64,000 nt of DNA from assembly GCA_017962235.1 (NCBI GenBank), contig JAGCVS010000019.1:1-64000 (forward strand), given 5' to 3'. A model generated the notes under the pieces. The model ran no database searches and had not been told where the DNA came from. It worked only from the letters and a program-made list of their open reading frames with translations. This document shows positions 19,921 through 28,292 of this stretch, piece by piece (the stretch's first letter is position 1; each line of letters begins with the position of its first letter). The stretch comes from Bacteroidales bacterium. GTDB taxonomy: Bacteria; Bacteroidota; Bacteroidia; Bacteroidales; UBA932. Both the position numbers and the translations under genes were made by a program.

Positions 19921-22563
19921 ATGCGCCGACTTTTTCACATAATATGTGCGGGGCTGCTTCTGGCAGCCGTCTCTTGCGTTTCCAGGGAGCTGGAGATGCA
20001 GCCGCAGGCGGAGTATGTCACCACCGCCGATGGCATCAGCGTGAAGACATCGGCCTTGCAGAAGGGGCGCGTAAGGGTTTATGTGAGCGAGCAGATGGCC
20101 CGCCGCATGGAGGCCGACCCGTCGTCGTTCATAACTGAGAATGCCAGTATGGGCATCACATCGGTAAGCAGGACCTTCCCGTACGAAGAGGAGTTTGAAA
20201 AGCGCACCCGCCGCTGCGGCCTCCACCGCTGGTACGACGTGGAATTTGACGGCGACATCCCCCTCACCAAGGCGGGAGTCTCGTTTGTGGGAATCGAAGG
20301 TATAGAGAAGCTCGAATACCGCCCCAAGGTGAAACGCATCCAGGCCGCTTCCACCGGGTGGAGGCATGGCGCACAAAAGTATGGCACTCAGCGTGTTTAC
20401 GCCCCCGGCGAACTGCCGTTCAACGACCCCGGCCTGTCCGGCCAGTGGAACTTCTGCAACCGCCTGACAGACAAGGATGCGATCAGCGGCTGCGACATCA
20501 ACGTGCTGCCGGTATGGGAGAACCTTGTGAGCGGCAAAAGCGACATTATTGTGGCGGTGGTGGACGGCGGCGTGGACCCTTCTCATGAGGACCTGATGGC
20601 CAACCTTTGGCACAACCCGGAGCAGAGCGGAAACAGACAATACGGATATAACTTTTACGACAAGTCTTATGTGGTCACGGCAGAGGACCACGGCACCCAT
20701 GTGGGCGGTATCATAGCCGCCGTGAACAACAACGGCATCGGCTGCAGCTCCATCGCGGGCGGTGACGCGGCCAAGGGGGTGCCCGGAGTTAAACTGATGT
20801 CGTGCCAGATCTTCATTCAGGGGTCAAATCAGTCGGGCAACGAGGTGAGCGCCATAAAATGGGCCGCCGACCACGGCGCCATCATCTGCCAGAACAGCTG
20901 GGACTATTCTGATGAGGTATCGTATATCCCGGAATCGGTGAAAAAAGCCATAGACTATTTTAACGAATACGCCGGATATGACTCCCACGGCAACCAGAAG
21001 GGCCCCATGGGGGGCGGACTGGTGGTGTTTGCCTCCGGCAACGAGATGACCAAGACCCCGGTGTACCCCGGGGCCTATGAAGGGGTGCTGGCCGTGAGCG
21101 CTCTGGATGCAGACTATACTATCGCCTCCTATTCCAACTATGGCGACTGGCTGGACCTGGCCGCTCCCGGAGGCGATGTGCACGAGATTTACAGCACCGT
21201 GCCCGGCAACAAATACGACTGGTACAGCGGCACCTCCATGGCCTCTCCCCACGTATCGGGCGTGGCAGCCCTGATTGTGGCCAACTGCGGCGGTCCTGGG
21301 TTCACCCGCAACAATCTGGTTGACATACTGCTGCGTCACACCACGGACATCAGCGCATACAACCAGCACAGGTACCCCGGAGTGGGGCTCGTAAATGCAT
21401 CCGATGCAATCGCCGCAGATACCGGCCATGCCCGTTTCTCCATTCAGTCATTTGACACAGAAACTGTGGGTCACCGCATCCGTTGCACCGTATCGGCCGC
21501 AATGGACAACCCCGGCGACGAAGGCAGCTGGGTAACGGGAGCCAACATCTATTTTTCCGGTTATCCGTTCTCCTCTACGGTGGGTATCCCATACGCCCGG
21601 TGCATCATACGCGAGAATGTGAGCGGCGAACCCTTCATAATAGAGACTCCGGAGCTGGATTACAACCGGCGATATTATATGGCCATCGCCCTGCAGGACG
21701 AGTATGGACATCTTTCCGCGCTCTCTCCTGTAAAGAGCGTGGTCACCTCGGAGAACCTGCCGCCCTCTGTGAGCGGCCCCACCGGGCCCATGGAGGTGAT
21801 GGCTCACGAACGGCTCTCCCTGGAGTACCATCTCAGCGACCCGTACGGCGACGAACTCAAGGCCACCCTGCGCTCTGACAACGGCGACGCAGTGCAGCTG
21901 ATTCAGGACGGCAACCTGGTTAATGTATACATAGTTGGATACAAATCCCCGAACGGCACGTTCAGTTTTGACATTGTTGCCACCGACCCGGACGGGCTCC
22001 AGGGCAAGCTCACGGTGACCTACACCGTGCTGGACAACCACGCCCCGGTGCTTGTGAAGCAGATTGAGGACTTCATATTGAGCGACAATTCTACCGTAAC
22101 GCTGGATATGGAGGAGTTTTTCTCCGACGCCGACGGCGAGACACTCTCTTTTGATGTGGCAATAGACGATACGCTGGTTGTTAAAGCCCGCACCAAAGAC
22201 GACGGCACGCTTGTTCTCATACCGCAGCAATACGGTCTTGCGAACATTACCATAACCGCCGCCGACGGCCTTGACGAAAAGGCCATCTGCTCTTTCAGGA
22301 TGTTGATACGCGACGGCAGCCATGCAGTTGAACTCTACCCCAACCCTGTGACCGATGGCAAACTGTACATGCGCACAGGAAAGCCCTGCAGCGTGGACGT
22401 CACGGTGATGAACGCCGCCGGCGGAACTGTTGTGAAAGAAACTTTGGATGCAGCCCCCTTTGCCCCCGCATCTGTGGACATGTCCGGCTGTGCCGCAGGC
22501 GTTTATAACGTAACCACCACCGCGGCCGGCAGTACAGAAACCAGAAAGATTGTGAAGCTATGA
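19921..22563 (+). CDS. S8 subtilisin-like protease with T9SS C-terminal sorting domain
   Basis: This is a secreted serine protease of 880 aa. The N-terminal signal peptide ends in a possible lipobox (AVSC, about residue 19). A propeptide-like region runs to about 200. The subtilase domain follows, with Asp215 (VVDGGVDP), His257 (DHGTHVGG), the oxyanion Asn374 (ASGNE) and Ser439 (GTSMASPHVSG). Two Ig/cadherin-like domains follow (starting with PPSVSG and HAPVLV). The last about 80 residues match a type A T9SS sorting signal: ELYPNPV, then ASVDMSGCAAGVYNV and a terminal KIVKL. The gene overlaps the PorV/PorQ-like gene by 4 nt (ATGA), so cargo and a secretion-related barrel are co-translated. 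A lipobox together with a T9SS signal is unusual; one of the two may not be used. Confidence 0.92.
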   Translation: MRRLFHIICAGLLLAAVSCVSRELEMQPQAEYVTTADGISVKTSALQKGRVRVYVSEQMARRMEADPSSFITENASMGITSVSRTFPYEEEFEKRTRRCGLHRWYDVEFDGDIPLTKAGVSFVGIEGIEKLEYRPKVKRIQAASTGWRHGAQKYGTQRVYAPGELPFNDPGLSGQWNFCNRLTDKDAISGCDINVLPVWENLVSGKSDIIVAVVDGGVDPSHEDLMANLWHNPEQSGNRQYGYNFYDKSYVVTAEDHGTHVGGIIAAVNNNGIGCSSIAGGDAAKGVPGVKLMSCQIFIQGSNQSGNEVSAIKWAADHGAIICQNSWDYSDEVSYIPESVKKAIDYFNEYAGYDSHGNQKGPMGGGLVVFASGNEMTKTPVYPGAYEGVLAVSALDADYTIASYSNYGDWLDLAAPGGDVHEIYSTVPGNKYDWYSGTSMASPHVSGVAALIVANCGGPGFTRNNLVDILLRHTTDISAYNQHRYPGVGLVNASDAIAADTGHARFSIQSFDTETVGHRIRCTVSAAMDNPGDEGSWVTGANIYFSGYPFSSTVGIPYARCIIRENVSGEPFIIETPELDYNRRYYMAIALQDEYGHLSALSPVKSVVTSENLPPSVSGPTGPMEVMAHERLSLEYHLSDPYGDELKATLRSDNGDAVQLIQDGNLVNVYIVGYKSPNGTFSFDIVATDPDGLQGKLTVTYTVLDNHAPVLVKQIEDFILSDNSTVTLDMEEFFSDADGETLSFDVAIDDTLVVKARTKDDGTLVLIPQQYGLANITITAADGLDEKAICSFRMLIRDGSHAVELYPNPVTDGKLYMRTGKPCSVDVTVMNAAGGTVVKETLDAAPFAPASVDMSGCAAGVYNVTTTAAGSTETRKIVKL

Positions 22564-23432
22564 CCAGACGCCTTTCAATGATCCTGCTGTTTGCAGCGCT
22601 GGCCATACAGGCACATGCGCAGGCGGTGCCGTTTGTAACCATACAGCGCACGGCAGAGAGTCTGGCACTGGGCGGAGCCCATGTGGCCGGCCCCTGGAAC
22701 CTGCCGCTGGAGGCTAACGTATTCGAGGCTGGCATCGGCAAGACCTACTGGCAGAAGAGTGCCATAAACTATAACCTCACCAATGTGGATGCCCGCGTAA
22801 GGGTGCTGGACAATCTTTCCGTGGGGCTGCTGTTCACCTACAACAACATGGAAGAGACCACCCTTTACAGCAGTTCCGGACAGCCGCTGGGCACCACCCA
22901 GCCAACGGAGCTGTATGCTGGTCTCACCGCCTCCTATGCCCCCGTAGAGAAACTGGCGCTGAACTTAAGCGGGAAATATATCCACTCCGCCCTCACCGAC
23001 CATAATACCGCCGGCGCCCCTGCATTTGACATCGGCGCCATATGGCGCGTCGGCCGCAGCGTATCGCTGGGCGTCTTGGGCGAAAACCTGGGGCCCGCCA
23101 TCAGCTACGGATACGGCTCATATCCACTGCCCGCTACCATAAAAACGGGTTACTACGGCCTCTTCAACATAGCTCAGAAGCACGCCATAGAGACCGCCGC
23201 AGACCTGGGGGCAATGCCGGCATACTCCGCCGCACTGGCCAGCCTGGGCGCCGGCTACATATACAACCGCACAGTGGCGCTACGCTTCGGGGCACACATC
23301 TGCACCAGAGGGGACATCCTCCCCACCTACGCTTCTGCGGGGCTGTTTGTCACCACACCGGAATTTGACATCGGCGCCGCATACCTCACGGCTTCCAACA
23401 CATTCTCCATATCAGCAAGGTTAAAACTATGA
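22560..23432 (+). CDS. PorV/PorQ-like outer-membrane beta-barrel protein
   Basis: The 290-aa product has a signal peptide (residues 1-21, ending AHAQ) and alternating amphipathic strands to a terminal RLKL, typical of an outer-membrane barrel. The N-terminal segment PF-T-Q followed by SLALGGAHVA resembles the PorV/PorQ family, whose members work with the type IX secretion system. It overlaps the subtilase gene by 4 nt upstream and murI by 4 nt downstream. The pairing with a T9SS cargo supports a secretion or surface-attachment role, but it could be a dedicated partner rather than the main PorV of the cell. Confidence 0.75.
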   Translation: MTRRLSMILLFAALAIQAHAQAVPFVTIQRTAESLALGGAHVAGPWNLPLEANVFEAGIGKTYWQKSAINYNLTNVDARVRVLDNLSVGLLFTYNNMEETTLYSSSGQPLGTTQPTELYAGLTASYAPVEKLALNLSGKYIHSALTDHNTAGAPAFDIGAIWRVGRSVSLGVLGENLGPAISYGYGSYPLPATIKTGYYGLFNIAQKHAIETAADLGAMPAYSAALASLGAGYIYNRTVALRFGAHICTRGDILPTYASAGLFVTTPEFDIGAAYLTASNTFSISARLKL

Positions 23433-24208
23433 TAGGCGTTTACGATTCGGGACTCGGCGGCTTGTCCGTCCTCAAAGAAATAATCGCCCTGCCGGGTCGC
23501 AGGGACTATCTGTACTTTGCCGACAGCCGCAACTGTCCGTACGGCACCAAGTCCAACGAATTCCTGCGCGACCGCGCATCCGAGGTGGCGCGCTTCCTGC
23601 AGGAGCAGGGTGCCGACATGATTGTGGTGGCTTGCAACACCGCCACCGCCGCGGCCATCAGCCATCTGCGCAGCACGTTTGACATCCCTTTTGTGGGGAT
23701 GGAACCCGCCATCAAACCCGCCATCCTGAATACAAAAACCGGCGTCATAGGTGTTCTGGCCACCGCCGTCACATTCACCGGAGAGCTGTATCACAACACT
23801 TTGCGGCATTACGCCGCCGCTCAGGGCGACGTGAGGGTAATCGAGCAGGTCGGCTACGGCCTGGTGGAGGCTGTTGAAAGCGGCCGGATTCATTCAGAAG
23901 AGACGGTGGCGCTGCTCCACAAATACATCGATCCAATGCTGGAGGCGGGCGCCGACCATATCGTGCTTGGCTGCACCCACTATCCGTTCCTGACAGAGGA
24001 GATAGAGCGCATCACCGCCGGCCGCGCACAGATTGTAAATCCCGCTCCCGCAGTGGCGCGCCAGGCCATCAAGATTTACGGCGGCACCCCAAGGAGCCGC
24101 GGACGGTGGCAGTTTTTCTCTTCTGCAGAGTTCACCCCGGATGCAGTGTCAATAATTGACAGCCTTGTTCTCGGGCATGGTTATTGTCTAAATGATAATG
24201 TTTTGTAA
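23429..24208 (+). CDS. murI: Glutamate racemase
   Basis: MurI converts L- to D-glutamate for peptidoglycan. The product has 259 aa. The two catalytic cysteines are visible: Cys69 in VACNTATA and Cys182 in LGCTHYPF. The N-terminal YDSGLGGLSVL and the ADSRNCPYG motif are also conserved. It overlaps the barrel gene by 4 nt. Its stop codon lies inside the -7 box of the next gene. Confidence 0.96.
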   Translation: MIGVYDSGLGGLSVLKEIIALPGRRDYLYFADSRNCPYGTKSNEFLRDRASEVARFLQEQGADMIVVACNTATAAAISHLRSTFDIPFVGMEPAIKPAILNTKTGVIGVLATAVTFTGELYHNTLRHYAAAQGDVRVIEQVGYGLVEAVESGRIHSEETVALLHKYIDPMLEAGADHIVLGCTHYPFLTEEIERITAGRAQIVNPAPAVARQAIKIYGGTPRSRGRWQFFSSAEFTPDAVSIIDSLVLGHGYCLNDNVL

Positions 24209-24213
24209 TTTTG
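24206..24213 (+). promoter_or_regulatory. -7 box overlapping the murI stop codon
   Basis: TAATTTTG matches TAnnTTTG. Its first three bases are the murI stop codon. It ends 5 nt before the ATG at 24219, so the clostripain-like mRNA is probably leaderless or nearly so. Confidence 0.65.
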
Positions 24214-24218
24214 CACGG

Positions 24219-25400
24219 ATGAAACGTTTTCTGGGCATACTGTTCCTTGCCGTTACGGTTGCTGTATCCACCGGATGCAGCGACTGGTTGCACCGCAACG
24301 ACCCGGAAAAGCGCATGGTGCTGCTCTATATCGCCGCCACGGAGACCTCGCTCTCTACATTTGCAGAGGGGAATATCTCCGATATGCTGGCCAATTATGT
24401 CCCGGACAAGAAATCCAAGACAGAAGAGCTGCTGGTGTTCTTCCAGAACCGCAACACTTCCGCTACCACGCTCCGCAGCCAGGGTACCCTGTGCAGATAC
24501 TACAAGAACAAATCCGGTAATATAATCCAGGAGACAATCACCACTTTCGGCGACGATTTCAACGCCTGCGACCCCGCCTCCTTTGCAAAGGTCCTGGCAG
24601 CTGCAGAGCATGAGTGCAAGCCCACATACCGCAGCCTGCTGTTCTCTTCTCACGGTACCGGATGGCTCCCCGCAAGCTATTTTGACGGCGGCGGCGAATC
24701 TTCCATAAAGAGGGCCAGCATAGGCTACGACGCCTATACCAAAGACGAGATTGACATCAGGGACTTTGCCGAGGTGCTGGGCAAGTATCACTGGGAGGCA
24801 GCCTTGCTGGACTGCTGCTACATGGGCGCCGTGGAGGTGGCATATCAGCTGCGCAACTGCTGCGACTGGATCATTGCATCTCCCACCGAGATACTCATCA
24901 CTGGCTTCCCGTACAATGTGATTTTGGACCAGCTTTTCAACCACCCCGGGAGGGAGGGTCTGGAGTATATCTGTGAACAATATTACAACATGTACCAGAG
25001 CCAGAGCGGAACTCAGCAGTCGGGTACGATAGGCCTTGTGGACTGCAGCAAGCTGGACGCCCTGGCAAATATATGCGCCACCATCGTTTCTGAATCCCGC
25101 GCCGAGATGGAGGCGGTTCAGCGCAACGGTGTCCAGCACTTTTTCTACAATTCCACCAAGGATTACTTCTACGACCTGTCTCATTTCTATCAGAAGTTCG
25201 CAACTACAGACCGTTTTGCCCAGTTCTCCATCCAGCTGGAAAAGGCTGTCCCCTACAAGAACACCACAGACCACTTCCTGGGAATCAAGATGCAGCACTT
25301 CTGCGGCCTTAGCACCTATGTTCCCAGTCCCAATTATCCCAAGCTGAACGAGTATTATTCGCAATTAGCTTGGAATCAGGCCGTAAAAGTTATCGAATAA
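24219..25400 (+). CDS. Clostripain-family (C11) cysteine peptidase, lipoprotein
   Basis: C11 enzymes are arginine- or lysine-specific cysteine proteases with a caspase-like fold. The 393-aa product starts with a lipoprotein signal (lipobox STGC, about residue 19). The catalytic pair is visible: His145 in SSHGTGW and Cys200 in the D-x-C-x-M-G motif (DCCYMG). The start at ATG 24219 gives the signal peptide; an upstream in-frame start at 24192 lies inside murI and the promoter. It is transcribed from its own promoter, which overlaps the murI end. Substrate is unknown. Confidence 0.88.
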   Translation: MKRFLGILFLAVTVAVSTGCSDWLHRNDPEKRMVLLYIAATETSLSTFAEGNISDMLANYVPDKKSKTEELLVFFQNRNTSATTLRSQGTLCRYYKNKSGNIIQETITTFGDDFNACDPASFAKVLAAAEHECKPTYRSLLFSSHGTGWLPASYFDGGGESSIKRASIGYDAYTKDEIDIRDFAEVLGKYHWEAALLDCCYMGAVEVAYQLRNCCDWIIASPTEILITGFPYNVILDQLFNHPGREGLEYICEQYYNMYQSQSGTQQSGTIGLVDCSKLDALANICATIVSESRAEMEAVQRNGVQHFFYNSTKDYFYDLSHFYQKFATTDRFAQFSIQLEKAVPYKNTTDHFLGIKMQHFCGLSTYVPSPNYPKLNEYYSQLAWNQAVKVIE

Positions 25401-25412
25401 CAATTTTTTTTA

Positions 25413-25420
25413 TATCTTTG
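25413..25420 (+). promoter_or_regulatory. -7 box for rplY
   Basis: TATCTTTG lies in an AT-rich gap 12 nt after the preceding stop and 93 nt before the rplY ATG, leaving a leader of about 90 nt. Confidence 0.7.
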
Positions 25421-25423
25421 CCG

Positions 25424-25513
25424 TCCCGTTAAAAATGCCGTGGGGCATTTTGGTGCAATGGGGCCTGCGGACCTATGTGTCGCAAGCTGAGTAACACATT
25501 TTAAACAAGTTTT
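25424..25513 (+). promoter_or_regulatory. Structured 5' leader of rplY, candidate autoregulatory element
   Basis: The leader can form a perfect 8-bp hairpin (AAAATGCC 25432-25439 with GGCATTTT 25444-25451). A second imperfect hairpin is possible (GCCTGCG 25463-25469 with CGCAAGC 25481-25487, one mismatch). Ribosomal protein leaders often bind their own product; L25 binds 5S rRNA. I see no proof of such regulation here. Confidence 0.4.
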
Positions 25514-26107
25514 ATGAAACATCTGACTATTAACGGTTCCAAGAGAACCATCGGCCGCAAAGCTGACGTACGCGCAACCCGCAAAGAGGGTAAAGTTCCC
25601 TGCGTAGTTTATGGCAACGGCGTTGAGAACACCCCTTTCGCAGTAGATGAGAAAGAGCTCAAGACTCTCACCAACACCCCTTACTGCCACATCGTGGACC
25701 TCGATATCGAGGGTAAGAAGTGCACCTCACTCCTGGGTGAGGTTCAGTATCATCCCGTAACCGACCGCGCCCTCCACGCAGATTTCCTGGCAGTTGATGC
25801 AAAGAAACCCGTGGTTGTTGAAGTTCCCGTGATCATCACCGGTAACTCCGTTGGTGTAAAGGCTGGTGGCAAGCTTCAGGTATCCCGTCGCAAACTGCGC
25901 ATCAGCGGTCTGCTGGAGAATCTCCCCGATGACCTCACCGTGGATGTAACTCCTCTGGCAATCGGCAAGCGTATCACCGCAGGTGACCTCAAGTTTGACA
26001 ACATCACCATCGTGAACCCCAAGGCTACCATCATCGTATCCTGCCTCTCTACCCGCAACGCAGTTGCTGCAACAGAGACAGAGAGCACCGAGGCGGCTGC
26101 CGAGTAG
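25514..26107 (+). CDS. rplY: 50S ribosomal protein L25/Ctc
   Basis: L25 of the Ctc type binds 5S rRNA and stabilises the central protuberance, often with a stress role. The 197-aa product has the N-terminal L25 domain (GRKADVRATRKEGKVPCVVYG at about residues 14-34) and the C-terminal TL5/Ctc beta domain (about 95-180), followed by an acidic Ala/Glu-rich tail. It has its own promoter and a roughly 90-nt leader. Confidence 0.94.
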   Translation: MKHLTINGSKRTIGRKADVRATRKEGKVPCVVYGNGVENTPFAVDEKELKTLTNTPYCHIVDLDIEGKKCTSLLGEVQYHPVTDRALHADFLAVDAKKPVVVEVPVIITGNSVGVKAGGKLQVSRRKLRISGLLENLPDDLTVDVTPLAIGKRITAGDLKFDNITIVNPKATIIVSCLSTRNAVAATETESTEAAAE

Positions 26108-26115
26108 TTCTCCTG

Positions 26116-26123
26116 TACATTTG
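26116..26123 (+). promoter_or_regulatory. -7 box of pth
   Basis: TACATTTG is a perfect match lying just after the rplY stop. It ends 4 nt before the pth ATG at 26128, which predicts a leaderless transcript. Confidence 0.6.
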
Positions 26124-26127
26124 TGCA

Positions 26128-26748
26128 ATGGCTCAGTCGTACCTCATAGCGGGTCTTGGCAACATAGGTCCCGAGTACGCACTCACCAGGCACAACATGG
26201 GATTTATGACATTGGATGCCCTTGCAGGGGCATCCGATGTTGTTTTTTCTACCGCCCGCTACGGCGATGTGGCGGAGATGAAGCTCAAGGGCAACACGCT
26301 GCACCTGCTAAAGCCTTCCACCTACATGAACTTGAGCGGAAAGGCGGTGGCATACTGGTTCCACAAGCTGAACATCGCCCCTGAGAACCTGCTGGTGGTG
26401 GTAGACGATCTGGCCCTCCCCTTCGGGACGCTGCGCCTGAGAAAGAGCGGCAGCGACGGCGGCCACAACGGCCTCAAGAGCATAGACTATCACTTGATCA
26501 CCAATCAGTACGCACGTCTGCGCCTGGGCATAGGCAACGGCTTCGCCCCCGGCGGACAGATAGACTTTGTGCTTCACGAGCTTCTGCTGGAAGAAAAGCG
26601 GATGCTCCCCGACGTGCTCTCAAATGCATGCGAGGCTATAAAATGTTTTGTGCTGGAGGGTCCTGACAGGGCCATGACGCGGTTCAACCGGACCTTGCCG
26701 CCTCAGTCAAAATCATCAGAAGAAAATCCTTCTTCCAAACCGGAATAA
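26128..26748 (+). CDS. pth: Peptidyl-tRNA hydrolase
   Basis: Pth frees tRNA from peptidyl-tRNA that drops off ribosomes. The 206-aa product has the family motifs GLGNIGPEYALTRHNMGF (with the catalytic His), LLKPSTYMNLSGKAV and the GGHNGLKS loop. It follows rplY in the usual rplY-pth order. Its C-terminal tail of about 18 residues (rich in Ser, Pro and Glu) overlaps the end of the convergent S4 gene by 46 nt. Confidence 0.95.
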   Translation: MAQSYLIAGLGNIGPEYALTRHNMGFMTLDALAGASDVVFSTARYGDVAEMKLKGNTLHLLKPSTYMNLSGKAVAYWFHKLNIAPENLLVVVDDLALPFGTLRLRKSGSDGGHNGLKSIDYHLITNQYARLRLGIGNGFAPGGQIDFVLHELLLEEKRMLPDVLSNACEAIKCFVLEGPDRAMTRFNRTLPPQSKSSEENPSSKPE

Positions 26749-27113
26749 AGAGTGTCCATCTGACGGCGCTCTTTTTTTGTGGGTCTTCCCGCGCCGCGGT
26801 CGCGCACCACAAAGAACGACTCGTGCGGAGCGTGGAGCTTTGCCAGTTCGCTCTCCGGGGTGAGATTCTCTGCATACTGCGGCACAAGGGCGGCTCCCTG
26901 ACGGCGGTCTATTGGCTGCACTACTTTGTATTTATACTGCACCGGCCCCTTGCGGACCTGTATCATGTCGCCAGCCTTCACCTCGCGTGAGGGCTTGGCG
27001 TCCTGCCCGTTCACCAGGACCTTGCCCCCGCGGCAGGCGTCGGTGGCGTCGCTGCGGGTCTTGAACACCCTGATGGACCACAGGTACTTGTCAATTCTGG
27101 TAGAATCTGCCAT
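26703..27113 (-). CDS. S4-domain RNA-binding protein, Hsp15 type
   Basis: Hsp15/HslR-type proteins bind free 50S subunits carrying stalled nascent chains. The 136-aa product has an S4 domain at residues 6-60 (RIDKYLWSIRVFKTRSDAT and VLVNGQDAKPSREVKAGD) and a basic tail with GRPTKKERRQMD at about 108-119, which is typical of the family. It is convergent with pth and overlaps it by 46 nt. Its function next to pth fits ribosome rescue. Confidence 0.88.
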   Translation of the reverse strand: MADSTRIDKYLWSIRVFKTRSDATDACRGGKVLVNGQDAKPSREVKAGDMIQVRKGPVQYKYKVVQPIDRRQGAALVPQYAENLTPESELAKLHAPHESFFVVRDRGAGRPTKKERRQMDTLYSGLEEGFSSDDFD

Positions 27114-27248
27114 AACACTCAGATTAGCAAATAATCTATTTGGTTATTATCGCACGTTCGGGAGTTTGCTAAACTTCTTCCCCCCGCACAATGCTTATAA
27201 CGTATCCCCATCCCTAAATCCCTTCCCTCGGGGAAGGGACTTACTTTA

Positions 27249-28292
27249 CTATCTTCGCAAATATGTATCTTCTTCTGTAAGTTGTCGAATATGGGTCTCC
27301 ATGAGGGAGGTGCCTTCTGACTTGGGGGTGAAGCTGTAGGCGCCCATCGTCGCAGGTATCAGCACCGTATCGCCCGCCGTGATCTCTTCGCTGCCGCTCT
27401 CCCAGCTGAGGGTCGCCGACCCCGCCGTGCACATATACAGCACAAAGCTGTTGAAGTCGTCGGAATCGGCAGCATATTTCTCTTTGAGGGGGATTACGCT
27501 TATGGTAAACCACTGGCAGTCGCACACCACGCCGCGGGCCACAGCTGCCGGGCGGTAAAGCTCGGCCGCCTTGTATTTCTCATAGTCGATGCAGTCTATC
27601 GCCTCGTCCAGATGGATGGCGCGACGGGTCGCGGGGTTGTTCTCGAAGCCCCAGTCGTAGAGGCGCAGGGTGGCGTCGCTGTTCTCCTGAATCTCCGCTA
27701 TCACAATGCCCCCCTCCGCGGCATGCACCGTGCCCGCCTTGATATAGAAGCAGTCGCCCGGCTTGGGATGATAAACATTCAGTATATCTGTAATGGTGCC
27801 GTCCTTGCATTTGGAATAGAATTCAGATGCAGAACTGTCGCGGCTTAGGCCCATATAGATGCGGGCGTCGGGCTTGGCATCCACCACATACCAGAATTCG
27901 TTCTTGCCCAGACAGTCGTACCGCTCCGCCGCCACCTGGTCGTTGGGGTGTACCTGCACGGAGAGGCGCCCCTCTACGTTCAGATATTTTACCAGCAGCG
28001 GGAACTGGGTGCCAAAGAAGTCGAATATGTTGTCTCCCACAAGGTCGCCCAGATAAGTTTCCAGCACATCGCTGATGCTGTTGTCCTTGAGAAAGCCGTT
28101 GGTGATAAGGGAACTGTAATCCTCCCCGAACTCGTAGAGCTCAAAGGATTCGCCAATGCTCTCCAGGTTGACGCCAGCCTCTTTCTGGCTTGCCGCCGCC
28201 TGCTTGTTAAACCTCTTCAGAAGGGCATTCCCGCCCCAGCGTTTCTCCACCTGCAGAGGGTCGAACCGCAAAGGATAAAGTGCTTTGTTCAT
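27249..28292 (-). CDS. manA: Mannose-6-phosphate isomerase, class I
   Basis: ManA interconverts mannose-6-phosphate and fructose-6-phosphate with a zinc ion. The 347-aa product has LSVQVHPND (zinc His), KNEFWYVVDA, the cupin motif FYIKAGTVHA and the AEIQENSDATLRLYDWG segment. The start lies 86 nt inside the end of the upstream CPBP gene, so the two are translated from one mRNA in overlapping frames. Confidence 0.93.
   Translation of the reverse strand: MNKALYPLRFDPLQVEKRWGGNALLKRFNKQAAASQKEAGVNLESIGESFELYEFGEDYSSLITNGFLKDNSISDVLETYLGDLVGDNIFDFFGTQFPLLVKYLNVEGRLSVQVHPNDQVAAERYDCLGKNEFWYVVDAKPDARIYMGLSRDSSASEFYSKCKDGTITDILNVYHPKPGDCFYIKAGTVHAAEGGIVIAEIQENSDATLRLYDWGFENNPATRRAIHLDEAIDCIDYEKYKAAELYRPAAVARGVVCDCQWFTISVIPLKEKYAADSDDFNSFVLYMCTAGSATLSWESGSEEITAGDTVLIPATMGAYSFTPKSEGTSLMETHIRQLTEEDTYLRR

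Noticed and set aside
27219..27239. 9-bp hairpin downstream of manA as its terminator
   Set aside because: The stem is perfect (TCCCTTCCC/GGGAAGGGA) but there is no T-run on the minus strand, so termination is not supported.
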